The translations under genes and the position numbers were made by a program. Of a stretch of 64,000 bases of DNA, positions 45,711 through 54,234 are shown one piece after another. A model generated the notes under the pieces. It was given only the letters and a program-made list of their open reading frames with translations, was not told where the DNA came from and made no database searches. Source of the stretch: Cytobacillus pseudoceanisediminis (GTDB lineage Bacteria; Bacillota; Bacilli; Bacillales; Cytobacillaceae); contig NZ_CP097349.1 in assembly GCF_023516215.1 (NCBI RefSeq), positions 2,666,001-2,730,000 on the forward strand, in the 5' to 3' direction. The first letter of the stretch is position 1; each line of letters opens with the position of its first letter.

Positions 45711-47696
45711 TTATAGATATTCATTAAACCAGCCGGCAATGTAATTCAGGCGGCTGATTCTTAAATTCGGTTTTCCGCTTCTGGAAAGCTCATGGTTGGC
45801 TTCAGGGAACCGCACAAATTTTGCTGTTTTCTTCCGATGCTTTAAGGCTATGAATAATTGCTCTGCCTGCTCAATTGGACAGCGATAATCCTTTTCGCTG
45901 TGCAAAATCAGCAGAGGTGTATTCATATCATTCACATAAGCAAGCGGGGAATGTTTCCAAAGCTTTTCTATATCATTCAAATCACTCTTGATTTGCCAAT
46001 CAGTAAAATAGTAGCCGATATCACTTACTCCATAAAAGCTGATCCAGTTGGAGATGGATCGCTGAGTGACTGCCGCCTTAAATCGGCTGGTGTGTCCAAT
46101 AATCCAGTTGGTCATAAACCCGCCATAGCTTCCTCCCGTTACGCCAAGCCGGTCTTTATCGATAAAATCGAAGTTTTCCAGCGCATAATCGACTGCATCC
46201 ATAATATCTTCATAATCCTTGCCCCCGTAATCTCCTCTTACAGCATCTACAAAATGCTGGCCATATCCATGGCTTCCCCGTGGATTGATAAATAAGACCG
46301 CATAGCCTTTTGCTGCGAGACATTGAAATTCGTGAAAATATGAATTGGCATACATGGCATGAGGGCCGCCATGGATTTCGAGCACAAGCGGTACTTTTTC
46401 GCCCTCTTTCAGATGGGCTGGTTTCATGATCCAGCCATGCAGATCCCAATCATCTGAAGATTTAAACTGAATTGGCTCCGCATCTGCCAACTCTACACCT
46501 TTCAGGAACTCTTCATTCACATTTGTCAGCTGTTTTAATTCCCCTGTTGGGACATCAAGCAAAAATAAATCCCCTGGATATGACGGCTTGCTAATGGCTA
46601 CAACAGCTTTATTGACGCTTCCTCCTGTTGTCAATCCATATACATGCTGCTGATCCAGCAGCGCAGGATATAATTCCCCATCTAAAGAGCCATAATAAAC
46701 AACTGTATTACCATGGTCAGTTGCCAGGAAATAAAAGCTTCTGCTGTCCTCTGCCCAAAGAATTCCCGGTGTTACTGTACCCTGCTGGAAATCCCCGATG
46801 GCATAATCACCAGCCAATATATCTGATTCTGCAGTAAGGCACTGCAGATTTCCAAATTCGAGATTATACACCCAGACCTTTGTATGCGTAGCATTTTCGT
46901 ATTCCCTTTCATGCCCGAACAATCCTATGTATTTTCCATCCGGCGACCATGTGGCGCTTCCAAAATAACCTTTTCCATTTGTAATCCTTTTCATGTCTTT
47001 TGTTTCAAGATGGATAATATAGACATCGCTTAGAAAAGAGAAATCTTTGTCTTCACTTAAATCTGCCGTAACAGCAATCCATTTTCCATCTGGTGACCAG
47101 TCTTGCAATTGGTAGTCATGTTCTCCGGATGTCAGCTGCTCCATTCCGCCAGTTTCAATATCTATTAATGCAACCTGGCTGTACCTTCCGCTCCAAAAAC
47201 CCTGGGCGTCTGATTTGTGCTTCATTTTTTCAATTTCAAGAGGAAGGGGCCTGTCTGTCTGTTTTTCCTGATTTTCCTTTGTTTCTGCATCTTCTCCAGG
47301 CTTTACTGAAAGATTGAAAACAATCTTCTTCCCATCAGGTGACCAAACAGGCTTTGAAGCGCCATTTGCACAGTGTGTCAGCTGTTTGGCTTCTCCTCCT
47401 GCTTTGCTCATCACATAAATCTGTGATTTTCCGTCTCTGTCGGATACAAATGCGATTGACTCCCCATCAGGAGACCAGCGGGGCGAATGATTACGATGTT
47501 TGCCGTAAGTCCATTGAACCGGCATATTGCCTTTAATGGTATTTAAGTAAAAAATATTTGAACTATATGTATTTTCCTCATCAAGCATTCTGGTCTCAAC
47601 AAAAGCTAAGTCATTTCCATTCAAGGATAGCTGCGGATCAGCTACTGATTTTAACTGATAAAGGTCTTCCGGTTTAATTGTATTTTTTTGCGTCAT
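45711..47696 (-). CDS. S9 family peptidase (acylaminoacyl-peptidase-like, YuxL type)
   Basis: 661 residues. Residues 1 to about 400 form a WD40/PD40-like beta-propeller with repeated SPDGK turns (SPDGESIAF, SPDGKKIVF, SPDGKWIAV, SPDGKYIGL). The C-terminal alpha/beta hydrolase domain has the serine in GVTGGSYGGFMTNW, the aspartate in HSEKDYRCP and the histidine in EANHELSRSG. It should cleave short or acylated peptides in the cytoplasm. RBS AAAGGATGG precedes ATG 47696. Transcribed alone. Confidence 0.92.
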   Translation of the reverse strand: MTQKNTIKPEDLYQLKSVADPQLSLNGNDLAFVETRMLDEENTYSSNIFYLNTIKGNMPVQWTYGKHRNHSPRWSPDGESIAFVSDRDGKSQIYVMSKAGGEAKQLTHCANGASKPVWSPDGKKIVFNLSVKPGEDAETKENQEKQTDRPLPLEIEKMKHKSDAQGFWSGRYSQVALIDIETGGMEQLTSGEHDYQLQDWSPDGKWIAVTADLSEDKDFSFLSDVYIIHLETKDMKRITNGKGYFGSATWSPDGKYIGLFGHEREYENATHTKVWVYNLEFGNLQCLTAESDILAGDYAIGDFQQGTVTPGILWAEDSRSFYFLATDHGNTVVYYGSLDGELYPALLDQQHVYGLTTGGSVNKAVVAISKPSYPGDLFLLDVPTGELKQLTNVNEEFLKGVELADAEPIQFKSSDDWDLHGWIMKPAHLKEGEKVPLVLEIHGGPHAMYANSYFHEFQCLAAKGYAVLFINPRGSHGYGQHFVDAVRGDYGGKDYEDIMDAVDYALENFDFIDKDRLGVTGGSYGGFMTNWIIGHTSRFKAAVTQRSISNWISFYGVSDIGYYFTDWQIKSDLNDIEKLWKHSPLAYVNDMNTPLLILHSEKDYRCPIEQAEQLFIALKHRKKTAKFVRFPEANHELSRSGKPNLRISRLNYIAGWFNEYL

Positions 47697-47928
47697 TTAT
47701 TCCATCCTTTCTAACTGTGCTGTCCTCTTTATTTCGACATCAGAAATAAAATCCCTTCTCAATACGCTGCCGGCTGAAACTCTTTTTAATTATTGGAAAT
47801 GATGAAGAATAACAGCGTTTCGACAAATATAGGCTCTTGCAAGAAAAAACATTCCTTTGTAAAATTAAATGAGAACACTTGTTCTGTAACACTAACAGGA
47901 TACTATTGATTAAGGGAGCAGAAAAAAC

Positions 47929-48318
47929 ATGACCAGAATTCCTGAGGAAGACCGTAATATCATGGAACAGGCTATTTATTTGCCAATGGTGCTAACCATT
48001 TTAAATCGCGACTCCATCGTCATTAATAAAAGCCCGTTTAAACTAAAACAGCCTTATCTTGATTTGGTTGAAGAAACAATGAAGGTCATTCAAAGTGAAC
48101 TCTCTGAGGTAAAACGCTATATGAATAAACACCAGCTTAAGGTACAGGAAATAAAGAGAGATGAGGCATTTACTATGTTCATGTTCCTTTACAAAGGATA
48201 TGAGGAGCATCATAATTACTTTAACCCCCGCATCCGCAATAAAGTCCAGGAGCTGATGACATATTATCTTATTAAAAAACCTATGCCCAGGCCAGGAAAA
48301 AATCTGAAGGCAAATTAA
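47929..48318 (+). CDS. Conserved hypothetical helical protein (129 aa)
   Basis: 129 residues, all-helical, soluble and basic at the end (KKPMPRPGKNLKAN). Central stretch KSPFKLKQPYLDLVEETMKV and later FLYKGYEEHHNYFNPRIRNKV. I do not recognise a named family. RBS GGGAGC and ATG 47929 are clear, and a terminator follows. It faces comK, and nothing in it suggests a role in competence beyond that proximity. Confidence 0.65.
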   Translation: MTRIPEEDRNIMEQAIYLPMVLTILNRDSIVINKSPFKLKQPYLDLVEETMKVIQSELSEVKRYMNKHQLKVQEIKRDEAFTMFMFLYKGYEEHHNYFNPRIRNKVQELMTYYLIKKPMPRPGKNLKAN

Positions 48319-48371
48319 TATTTGGAATAAGAAAAGCCTGCAGCTAATAATGTAATATACACACGAAAAAC

Positions 48372-48398
48372 AGAAGCATGAAATTCCGCATGCTTCTT
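48372..48398. terminator. Bidirectional terminator before comK end
   Basis: Perfect 9-bp stem AGAAGCATG (48372-48380) with CATGCTTCT (48389-48397) between two converging genes. Confidence 0.8.
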
Positions 48399-48416
48399 AT
48401 TTATCCTTTCCCTTCT

Positions 48417-48971
48417 CTATTGGTAGGCTCCAGTTCTCTCCGAAGCATTCATTATTTTGGAACCATTCACAAAGTACAATGCCTTTCTCTCTGAATCCTC
48501 TATCCTCCTTATCAATGTCGTTTTTAGTAAAGCTGTTCTGAGCACCTGATTATTAAGCGTAGTATAAGATACTGGAATAATGAAGCTTTGCTTATTCTTA
48601 AAAACCACTTGAGTATGTGCGTTTTCCGCTCGCTTGAAATAATTGATATGATCCAATGCAATCCAGATGCATTCAGGATTGTTTGGAGAAGCCGTCGGGA
48701 AAAAATAAATGAAATTTGTGGGGTCTATCGTTATTGGAGCTTTATGGGTAATGCCGGTTAATTGGCGTGTACCCTCTTTTCTGCCTTCATAGCTTGATCC
48801 AAAATATTTGCAGCTGCTTTTAATTATATCGATCGGCTTAAAAGGGGAAGTCACCTCATCATCAAGCTCCCAGATTTGCGAATAAACTTTCAGCCCATAA
48901 GCGAGGGGTTTGATAATCATTGTATTTGGATTGACTTCATACTCCTCGATCATTTGGGTATTATGGCTCAT
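48417..48971 (-). CDS. comK: Competence transcription factor ComK
   Basis: 184 residues, close to the usual 192. Core motifs are intact: SCKYFGSSYEGRKEGT (about residues 51-66), THKAPITIDPTNFIYFFPT and NPECIWIALDHI, then FIIPVSYTTLNNQVLRTALLKT. ComK binds AT-rich boxes and activates DNA-uptake genes and, in B. subtilis, addAB. The C-terminus is shorter than in B. subtilis, the region that MecA binds there. RBS AGGAGATG precedes ATG 48971. The upstream 200 bases are very AT-rich with A/T tracts but no exact AAAA-N5-TTTT pair. Confidence 0.92.
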   Translation of the reverse strand: MSHNTQMIEEYEVNPNTMIIKPLAYGLKVYSQIWELDDEVTSPFKPIDIIKSSCKYFGSSYEGRKEGTRQLTGITHKAPITIDPTNFIYFFPTASPNNPECIWIALDHINYFKRAENAHTQVVFKNKQSFIIPVSYTTLNNQVLRTALLKTTLIRRIEDSERKALYFVNGSKIMNASERTGAYQ

Positions 48972-49170
48972 ATGTTTTCATCTCCTATCTATTTTCGCTC
49001 TCGCTTTTCCATATTAACACCAATTTATCTAAAAATTACTAATTTATTTAATAGTTTCTAATTTGTTCACAATTTCGACATTCTGAAAATATTTTCTTAA
49101 AATTTAAAAAACTTAGTTGAATATTTAGAAGCAATTCCATATAATATTAAAAAGCTCAGGGGTGATTTCC

Positions 49171-49407
49171 ATGAAGGAAAAATCATACACCGAATTGATG
49201 AAAACCAGTGGGATAAAACGGAAAAACCATAAGGATTCTTTTGTTCTTGACCTTTATATTGATATGCTTGTTACCGAGATTCTGCTGAATACTGAAAAAG
49301 AAAAGCTGATGAATAAAATAGACGCAGCAATTGATGAAAGAAATAAACCGTCATTTATGCATTTATCAAAGCAGTACAAAGAACTTTCCAAACGTTTTGG
49401 CACTTAG
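49171..49407 (+). CDS. yhzC: IDEAL-domain protein (YhzC-like)
   Basis: 78 residues. The C-terminal half has the IDEAL motif NKIDAAIDERNKPSFMHLS, a short acidic helix named for its sequence. The N-terminal half is LDLYIDMLVTEILLNTEKEKL. ATG 49171 is behind AGGGGTGA; an in-frame ATA/ATG region at 49162 lacks a site. It is divergent from comK, the same pairing as yhzC-comK in B. subtilis. Function is unknown. Confidence 0.85.
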   Translation: MKEKSYTELMKTSGIKRKNHKDSFVLDLYIDMLVTEILLNTEKEKLMNKIDAAIDERNKPSFMHLSKQYKELSKRFGT

Positions 49408-49470
49408 TAAACCAGTTTGCCCCCGCCAATCGGCGGGGTATTTTATTTTTAATAAGGCAGGAGAAAATTA

Positions 49471-50114
49471 TTGGACAGCAGGCATTTATTTTTAATGGGC
49501 GGAAGCCCTCCATTCGGGCAAAGGCTTGGAAAAAGTTTACGGAGCTGGCTTGTGGAGCGGCTGGCAAAATAGCTATACTCTTTTTGGAAAGGGAAGGCTG
49601 GGAAGGCTATATGAATAAGTATACTTCCGGCTTAACTCAAAATGGCGCAAGGAATTTCTGTTATCTGCCTCTTTCCCCTGCACCACCAGAATCTTTTCTT
49701 CAAGAATTGGTGTCCTGTACCGGGGTCATCATTGGAGGCGGTGAAACGGAAAAATACAGAAGTTATATTGTTGATACTGAAGTGGGAGAATACATTGGCA
49801 AGATGTACAAGAACGGTATTCCTGTAGCAGTTTTTTCGGCAGGTGCCCTAATTATCCCGGAGCATTGCATAATTCCCCCTATTGATACATCTGAAAAACA
49901 GCATCTCTTTCTGAAAGGTATCGGGTTAATCAGGGATTGTGTCATTAGTGTCCATTTCACTAAATGGAATGAAGGGGAAAATTTAAAGAGGGCAGCGGGG
50001 AAAACCAATGTCACGGCTGGTTATGGAATTGATGATGATGCAGGCATTTATTTTTATAATGAAATTCAGACTGATAGTGAAGGCGGCATACATATTTATA
50101 AGAATGAAATATAA
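49471..50114 (+). CDS. Peptidase S51/class I GATase-like protein (frameshifted)
   Basis: About 214 residues after one base is restored near 49513-49516. TTG 49471 follows AGGAG and reads MDSRHLFLMGGSPP; the second frame supplies AKAWKKFTELACGAAGKIAILFLEREGWEGYM. The nucleophile elbow is VAVFSAGALIIPEHC, with GVIIGGGETEKYRSYI before it, the peptidase E/cyanophycinase-like layout. It is likely a small cytoplasmic serine hydrolase or dipeptidase; the substrate is unknown. This is the one break that is not in a run of four or more bases. Confidence 0.75.
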
Positions 50115-50142
50115 AAAAGCAAGCCACATGGCCTGCTTTTTT
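50113..50142. terminator. Bidirectional terminator, S51-like/M48 genes
   Basis: AAAAAAGCA with TGCTTTTTT (50113-50142) and an inner GCC/GGC stem. Confidence 0.82.
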
Positions 50143-50159
50143 CTCATATTATTGTCAAA

Positions 50160-51452
50160 TCAGTCTGCCGCCTGCTTCCGTTCTTTTTGCCTCTGTTCCA
50201 TTTCAAATTCTTCGAGCATGGAAATACGCTCCAGCATGGTTGGATGTCCATACCGGAATATTTTTACGAGAAGCGGCGGATTAACCTGGCTTAAACCGGC
50301 ACGTGTCAGCTCCTGAAATGTTTCTATTGCTGCTTTTGAGTCCGTCGTCATTTCGATGGCATAGCGGTCTGCCCTTGTTTCCTGATACCGTGAAACAAAA
50401 TTGGATAGAGGACTTGAAATAAAAAGCAGCATCGAAAGAATCATCAAAAACAGCGGCAGGGACCGAATATCATTTACCGCAGGAATTTTAAGCGCCCGTC
50501 CCCATTTATCGACTGCTTTCTCCATTATTTTGGCTGTCAAATAAAGGCCCAGCAGGGAAAGCAGCAAGTAACCGCCAATTCCGATATATATATGCTTTTC
50601 CACGTAATGGGCCATTTCATGTGCCATTATAAACAGGATCTGATCTTCAGTTAATTTATTCAGGGTTGTGTCCCATAGAACAATTCTTGAATTTGATCCG
50701 ATACCAGTCACATATGCATTCAGCGCATTTGTTTTCTCTGCCATATCGACTTCAAAGACATGTTCCGCCGGTATTTTAGCCTGATTTGCCAAATCCAGAA
50801 TTTTCGTTTCAAGTTCCTTGTTTTTCAAAGGATAGAAATCATTATAAAGAGGGTCAATGACAACAGGCTGCAGGAACATCATAAATAAGGTAAATGGAAC
50901 AGACAATAACCAGGCATAAAGCCACCATCTCTTCCTGCTCTTATTAATCAGCCAGTACAATACAGACACTATGAGAACCATCATTCCATAATTAACCCAA
51001 AAATCAATGAGTTCATCCTTCATCCATCCGCTGAAGCTCTGTGTCGAGATATTATACGTTTTTGAAAGTGAAAAGCTGATATAGCTTAATGGCATAGTAG
51101 CAATAAACGCGAAAAAAGAAAGCCAAATCAAATAAATCGCCGTTTGCAGGAATTTATAAGGTGCAGTCTGTTCAGCCCACTTCTTAAAAGCCTTCGATAA
51201 GCCAAATAAGAGAATGAATAAATAGAAAATCCATTCAAAAGGTGTAGAAATAAAAAACAGCAGGTTTCTTATTTTAGAATATTCCTCACTGAGCATCAGT
51301 TCCCTGCCGTTCAGGAAAGTTGCCGGATCTGCCCGTGAGCCTTCATACTCAAAGGGCAGACTGCTGTCAGCAAAATAGAATAAATACCAATAAAAAAATA
51401 AACCGTATACAAAAAAGGCCAGCGCCCCGTAAAAGCCTAATTTCCGCGCCAT
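50160..51452 (-). CDS. yhfN: M48 family metallopeptidase (YhfN-like, Ste24 type)
   Basis: 430 residues with several membrane spans. The zinc motif is FIMAHEMAHYVEKH (HEXXH, about residue 283), and the downstream glutamate is in RYQETRADRYAIE, the Ste24/CAAX-protease pattern. IGSNSRIVLWDTTLNKL precedes it. It should be an integral membrane protease with a cytoplasmic zinc site. RBS AAGGGGGGATC precedes ATG 51452. Position between comK-yhzC and the lcfB block matches yhfN. Confidence 0.9.
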   Translation of the reverse strand: MARKLGFYGALAFFVYGLFFYWYLFYFADSSLPFEYEGSRADPATFLNGRELMLSEEYSKIRNLLFFISTPFEWIFYLFILLFGLSKAFKKWAEQTAPYKFLQTAIYLIWLSFFAFIATMPLSYISFSLSKTYNISTQSFSGWMKDELIDFWVNYGMMVLIVSVLYWLINKSRKRWWLYAWLLSVPFTLFMMFLQPVVIDPLYNDFYPLKNKELETKILDLANQAKIPAEHVFEVDMAEKTNALNAYVTGIGSNSRIVLWDTTLNKLTEDQILFIMAHEMAHYVEKHIYIGIGGYLLLSLLGLYLTAKIMEKAVDKWGRALKIPAVNDIRSLPLFLMILSMLLFISSPLSNFVSRYQETRADRYAIEMTTDSKAAIETFQELTRAGLSQVNPPLLVKIFRYGHPTMLERISMLEEFEMEQRQKERKQAAD

Positions 51453-51566
51453 CTGATCCCCCCTTATGGTACAACCTTTCTATATTTAGTTTAGTATAAA
51501 AATCTGGAATTAGAACTATTTTGATGGGACAATCCAAGTTATTAGCCTTTCACAGGAGTTCTATTG

Positions 51567-51595
51567 AAAAAGCCGGTTCTAGAAGGAACCGGCTA
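51567..51595 (-). terminator. Rho-independent terminator of azlCD
   Basis: Perfect 9-bp stem AGCCGGTTC (51571-51579) with GAACCGGCT (51586-51594); A-run to the left. Confidence 0.85.
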
Positions 51596-51618
51596 AAGAA
51601 CATCAATAATAATCTTTT

Positions 51619-51924
51619 CTAAAATAAGAAAGAATATACAGATAACACAGCAATCGATCCTAATACAACAACAATCACATTTGCACCTAAAAAGGCTGCT
51701 AGAAAAGCAGCAGCTGCCCCGAGCAGCCCAAACCAAATATCTTCATTTATAAACAGGATGCCTGGAAAAATAAGTGCCCCTAAGGTCGCATACGGCACAT
51801 TCTTTAATATCCCCTGAACGAACCCGGGAAGCTCCTTCCCCTTAAAAAGCACAAAAGGCAGCAGTCTTGGGATATACGTAACTGCTGCCATCCCAACAAT
51901 CATCCACACGATATGGCTACTCAT
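51619..51924 (-). CDS. azlD: Branched-chain amino acid exporter subunit AzlD
   Basis: 101 residues, four membrane spans. Begins MSSHIVWMIVGMAAVTYIPRLLPF, the AzlD signature, with PYATLGALIFPGILF following. It pairs with AzlC to export branched-chain amino acids or analogues. ATG 51924 overlaps the end of azlC by eight bases, so translation is coupled. A divergent XRE-cupin regulator lies beyond azlC. Confidence 0.92.
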   Translation of the reverse strand: MSSHIVWMIVGMAAVTYIPRLLPFVLFKGKELPGFVQGILKNVPYATLGALIFPGILFINEDIWFGLLGAAAAFLAAFLGANVIVVVLGSIAVLSVYSFLF

Positions 51925-52645
51925 GCCCCTGCCCCCTGTGCCTGTTTTTTGCATTTTCAATCCATTCTACTATTACAGCTGACAAAAGCGTGGCCAGCAC
52001 AATTGCCCAGCCAGTCGATAGCGTATTAGTCAAAGTGAAAATTGTGTTAAAACACGCTGCCAGTGCCGCAAGAAAAACAACTTTTGCACTCTTTTTCATA
52101 GACGGAACGAGAAGGCCGACAAACATGGCATAAAGAGCAACAGACATGCTTTCCTGCAAGGTTTGCGGAAGGCTCCCACCAATTAGGTGCCCAAGCCCTG
52201 AGCAAAAGACCCAGCTTAAATAGGAAACCGAGATAAGCCCAAGCATATAACCGCTTGTTACCTTTTCTTCACGTACTGCTGCAACTGAGAAAGTTTCGTC
52301 CGTAATCCCAAAAGATAAAATTACCTTGTTAGCAGCCTGTTCATCATCCCACTTTTCATTAAGAGAGGTTGACATTAAGAAGTGCCTGATATTCACGATA
52401 AAAGTTGTCAAAACAATTTCAAATATGCCCGTTCCCAATGAAAGAAGGCTCAGGGATATGTACTGTGCTGCCCCTGCAAATACGAGCAAACTCATTAAAG
52501 CTGTTTCACCAATTGAAAGACCAGTTGTTTTGGCGAGCAGCCCAAATGTTAAAGCGATGGGTGCATATCCTATCGCGATGCTGATTCCCGACTGCACCCC
52601 TTTCCTATACTCCCCGGAAGGCTTGCCGACTGCAAGTTCTGCCAT
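51917..52645 (-). CDS. azlC: Branched-chain amino acid exporter subunit AzlC
   Basis: 242 residues, six to eight membrane spans. Landmarks: SIAIGYAPIALTFGLLAKTTGLS, MSLLVFAGAAQYISLSLL and NIRHFLMSTSLNEKW, then GITDETFSVA, all AzlC hallmarks. It forms an exporter for branched-chain amino acids with AzlD. ATG 52645 is the likely start; GTG 52654 three codons earlier is possible. In B. subtilis azlCD is under the Lrp-type AzlB; here an XRE-cupin gene is divergent instead. Confidence 0.92.
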   Translation of the reverse strand: MAELAVGKPSGEYRKGVQSGISIAIGYAPIALTFGLLAKTTGLSIGETALMSLLVFAGAAQYISLSLLSLGTGIFEIVLTTFIVNIRHFLMSTSLNEKWDDEQAANKVILSFGITDETFSVAAVREEKVTSGYMLGLISVSYLSWVFCSGLGHLIGGSLPQTLQESMSVALYAMFVGLLVPSMKKSAKVVFLAALAACFNTIFTLTNTLSTGWAIVLATLLSAVIVEWIENAKNRHRGQGHE

Positions 52646-52725
52646 AATGCTCACCGCCTTAAAAAATATAATACCAGCCTGAAAATTATACTATAATAGA
52701 CTTAATATTAAAGCATGATGCGCTG

Positions 52726-52741
52726 GTATAGTATATTATAC
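52726..52741. promoter_or_regulatory. Palindrome between azlC and the XRE-cupin gene
   Basis: GTATAGTATATTATAC is a near-perfect 16-base inverted repeat in the 135-base gap between two divergent genes. It could be the operator of the XRE-cupin protein and contains promoter-like TATA sequence. No experimental parallel is known to me. Confidence 0.4.
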
Positions 52742-52780
52742 ATTCGTGCGTTATATTACACAATAAACCTGGAGGATATA

Positions 52781-53331
52781 ATGGAGAATATTCAAAAAAG
52801 TATTGGGGAAAACCTAAGGAATATTCGAAAAACAAGAGGATACAGCCTGGATGCAGCGGCAGAAATAACCGGGGTCAGCAAGGCGATGCTGGGACAGATT
52901 GAGCGGGGGAATCCAACCCGACTGTCACCACGCTTTGGAAAATCGCGAGCGGCCTTCAAGTTTCATTTTCCTCACTTATTCATGAGGAACCATCAGATGT
53001 CCAACTCATAGAATTGAAGACTCTAACTCCAATAATGGAGAGCATGGGCGATTACAGGGTTTATCCCGTGTTCCCTTTTGACCCCCGCAAGAAATTCGAG
53101 ATCTTCACAGTCGAAATTGAATCGGGCTGCCAGCATACATCTGATAAACATAATGAGGGTGTTGAAGAATATATCACTGTCATGTCCGGAACTCTTGAAA
53201 TAGAGATCGGAGACCAGCGAATCACTGTCCGCTCCGGCAATTCAATAAAATTCTCAGCAAATAAAGCGCATACGTATAAAAATATCGGAGCCGAACTGAT
53301 TCGCTACCAGGCAGTCATGTATTATCCATGA
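52781..53331 (+). CDS. XRE-cupin transcriptional regulator (frameshifted)
   Basis: About 183 residues with one G restored in G5 at 52905-52909. Residues 1 to about 65 are a helix-turn-helix: IGENLRNIRKTRGYSLDAAA and ITGVSKAMLGQIERGESNPT, restored across the break. Residues about 105-180 are a cupin: SGCQHTSDKHNEGVEEYITV and IEIGDQRITVRSGNSIKFSA. Such proteins sense a small molecule in the cupin and repress a neighbouring operon, here probably azlCD. ATG 52781 follows CTGGAGG. Confidence 0.85.
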
Positions 53332-53340
53332 AAAAGTTGG

Positions 53341-53368
53341 CATATCGCTTCGGGCGGTATGTTTTTTT
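53341..53368 (+). terminator. Rho-independent terminator of the XRE-cupin gene
   Basis: CATATCGC (53341-53348) with GCGGTATG (53354-53361), loop TTCGG, followed by T7. Confidence 0.88.
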
Positions 53369-53394
53369 ACTGGAATATTTCCAAAACAAACAAG

Positions 53395-53423
53395 CCGGAC
53401 AAAGCCAAAAGCCTTTTGTCCGG
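53395..53423 (-). terminator. Terminator of the ABC importer operon
   Basis: Perfect 9-bp stem CCGGACAAA (53395-53403) with TTTGTCCGG (53415-53423) just after the ATPase gene; the outgoing minus strand is T-rich. Confidence 0.78.
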
Positions 53424-53430
53424 TCTCCCT

Positions 53431-54234
53431 TTAGATTAATACAGCCTTGTCACTGCTCATTTTCTCTCCACGGATTTTTTGGAATTCTTCAAGCAGTTTT
53501 TCGACGGTCAAATCTTTCTTTTGGTCTTCATTTGTTTCAAAAATGATCTGGCCCTTGTCCATCATGATCAGCCTATTTCCCAGGTCAAGTGCCTGCTGCA
53601 TATTGTGGGTCACCATTAATGTAGTAAGTTTATATGTTTCCACAATCTCTTTCGTAAGGCTGGTAATCAATTCTGCACGAGCCGGGTCCAAGGCAGCGGT
53701 ATGTTCGTCTAAAAGCAATATTTTAGGCTCTGTAAAAGTCGCCATCAACAGGGATAATGCCTGCCTCTCCCCGCCTGACAGCAGTCCAACTTTTGCTGAA
53801 AGCCTGTTTTCCAATCCAAGATGCAGCATTTCCAGCTTTTCCTGGAAAAAGTCGCGTCGTTTCTTGGAAACTCCTTTGCGAAGGCCACGTGCCATAGTTC
53901 TCGAATAAGCAATGGCAAGATTTTCTTCTATGGTCATGGAAGGGGCTGTTCCTGCCATCGGATCCTGGAAGACACGTCCGATCAGCCTGGATCTTTTATG
54001 TTCTTTCACAAGAGTGACATCAGTGCCATCAACCAGCACTTCTCCTATATCAGGAATCAATTTGCCGGAAATCATATTCATAAGAGTAGATTTTCCCGCT
54101 CCATTACTGCCAATAACCGTCATGAAGTCGCCTGGCTTTAAATGAAGATCGATTCTGTGAAGTGCTGTTTTTTCGTCTGGAGTTCCCTCATTAAACACTT
54201 TATGAATCTGATTTAATTGCAGCAAGATGTTCAC
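53431..54234 (-). CDS. ABC transporter ATP-binding protein (TrpZ-like)
   Basis: 267 residues. Walker A GSNGAGKSTLMNMI, Q-loop VFQDPMAGTAPS, signature LLSGGERQALSLLM, Walker B KILLLDEHTAALDP and switch His in MVTHNMQQAL. Translation probably starts at GTG 54234 (MNILLQLNQIHKVFNEG). In the sequence as given its frame is open into the permease gene, producing an apparent 561-residue fusion. I read that as the result of one missing base in T6 at 54256-54261, because the alternative frame ends the permease normally at 54200. Confidence 0.85.
   Translation of the reverse strand: MNILLQLNQIHKVFNEGTPDEKTALHRIDLHLKPGDFMTVIGSNGAGKSTLMNMISGKLIPDIGEVLVDGTDVTLVKEHKRSRLIGRVFQDPMAGTAPSMTIEENLAIAYSRTMARGLRKGVSKKRRDFFQEKLEMLHLGLENRLSAKVGLLSGGERQALSLLMATFTEPKILLLDEHTAALDPARAELITSLTKEIVETYKLTTLMVTHNMQQALDLGNRLIMMDKGQIIFETNEDQKKDLTVEKLLEEFQKIRGEKMSSDKAVLI

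Noticed and set aside
48972-49170. ComK boxes for comK self-activation
   Set aside because: A/T tracts are present but no exact AAAA-N5-TTTT pair with proper spacing.
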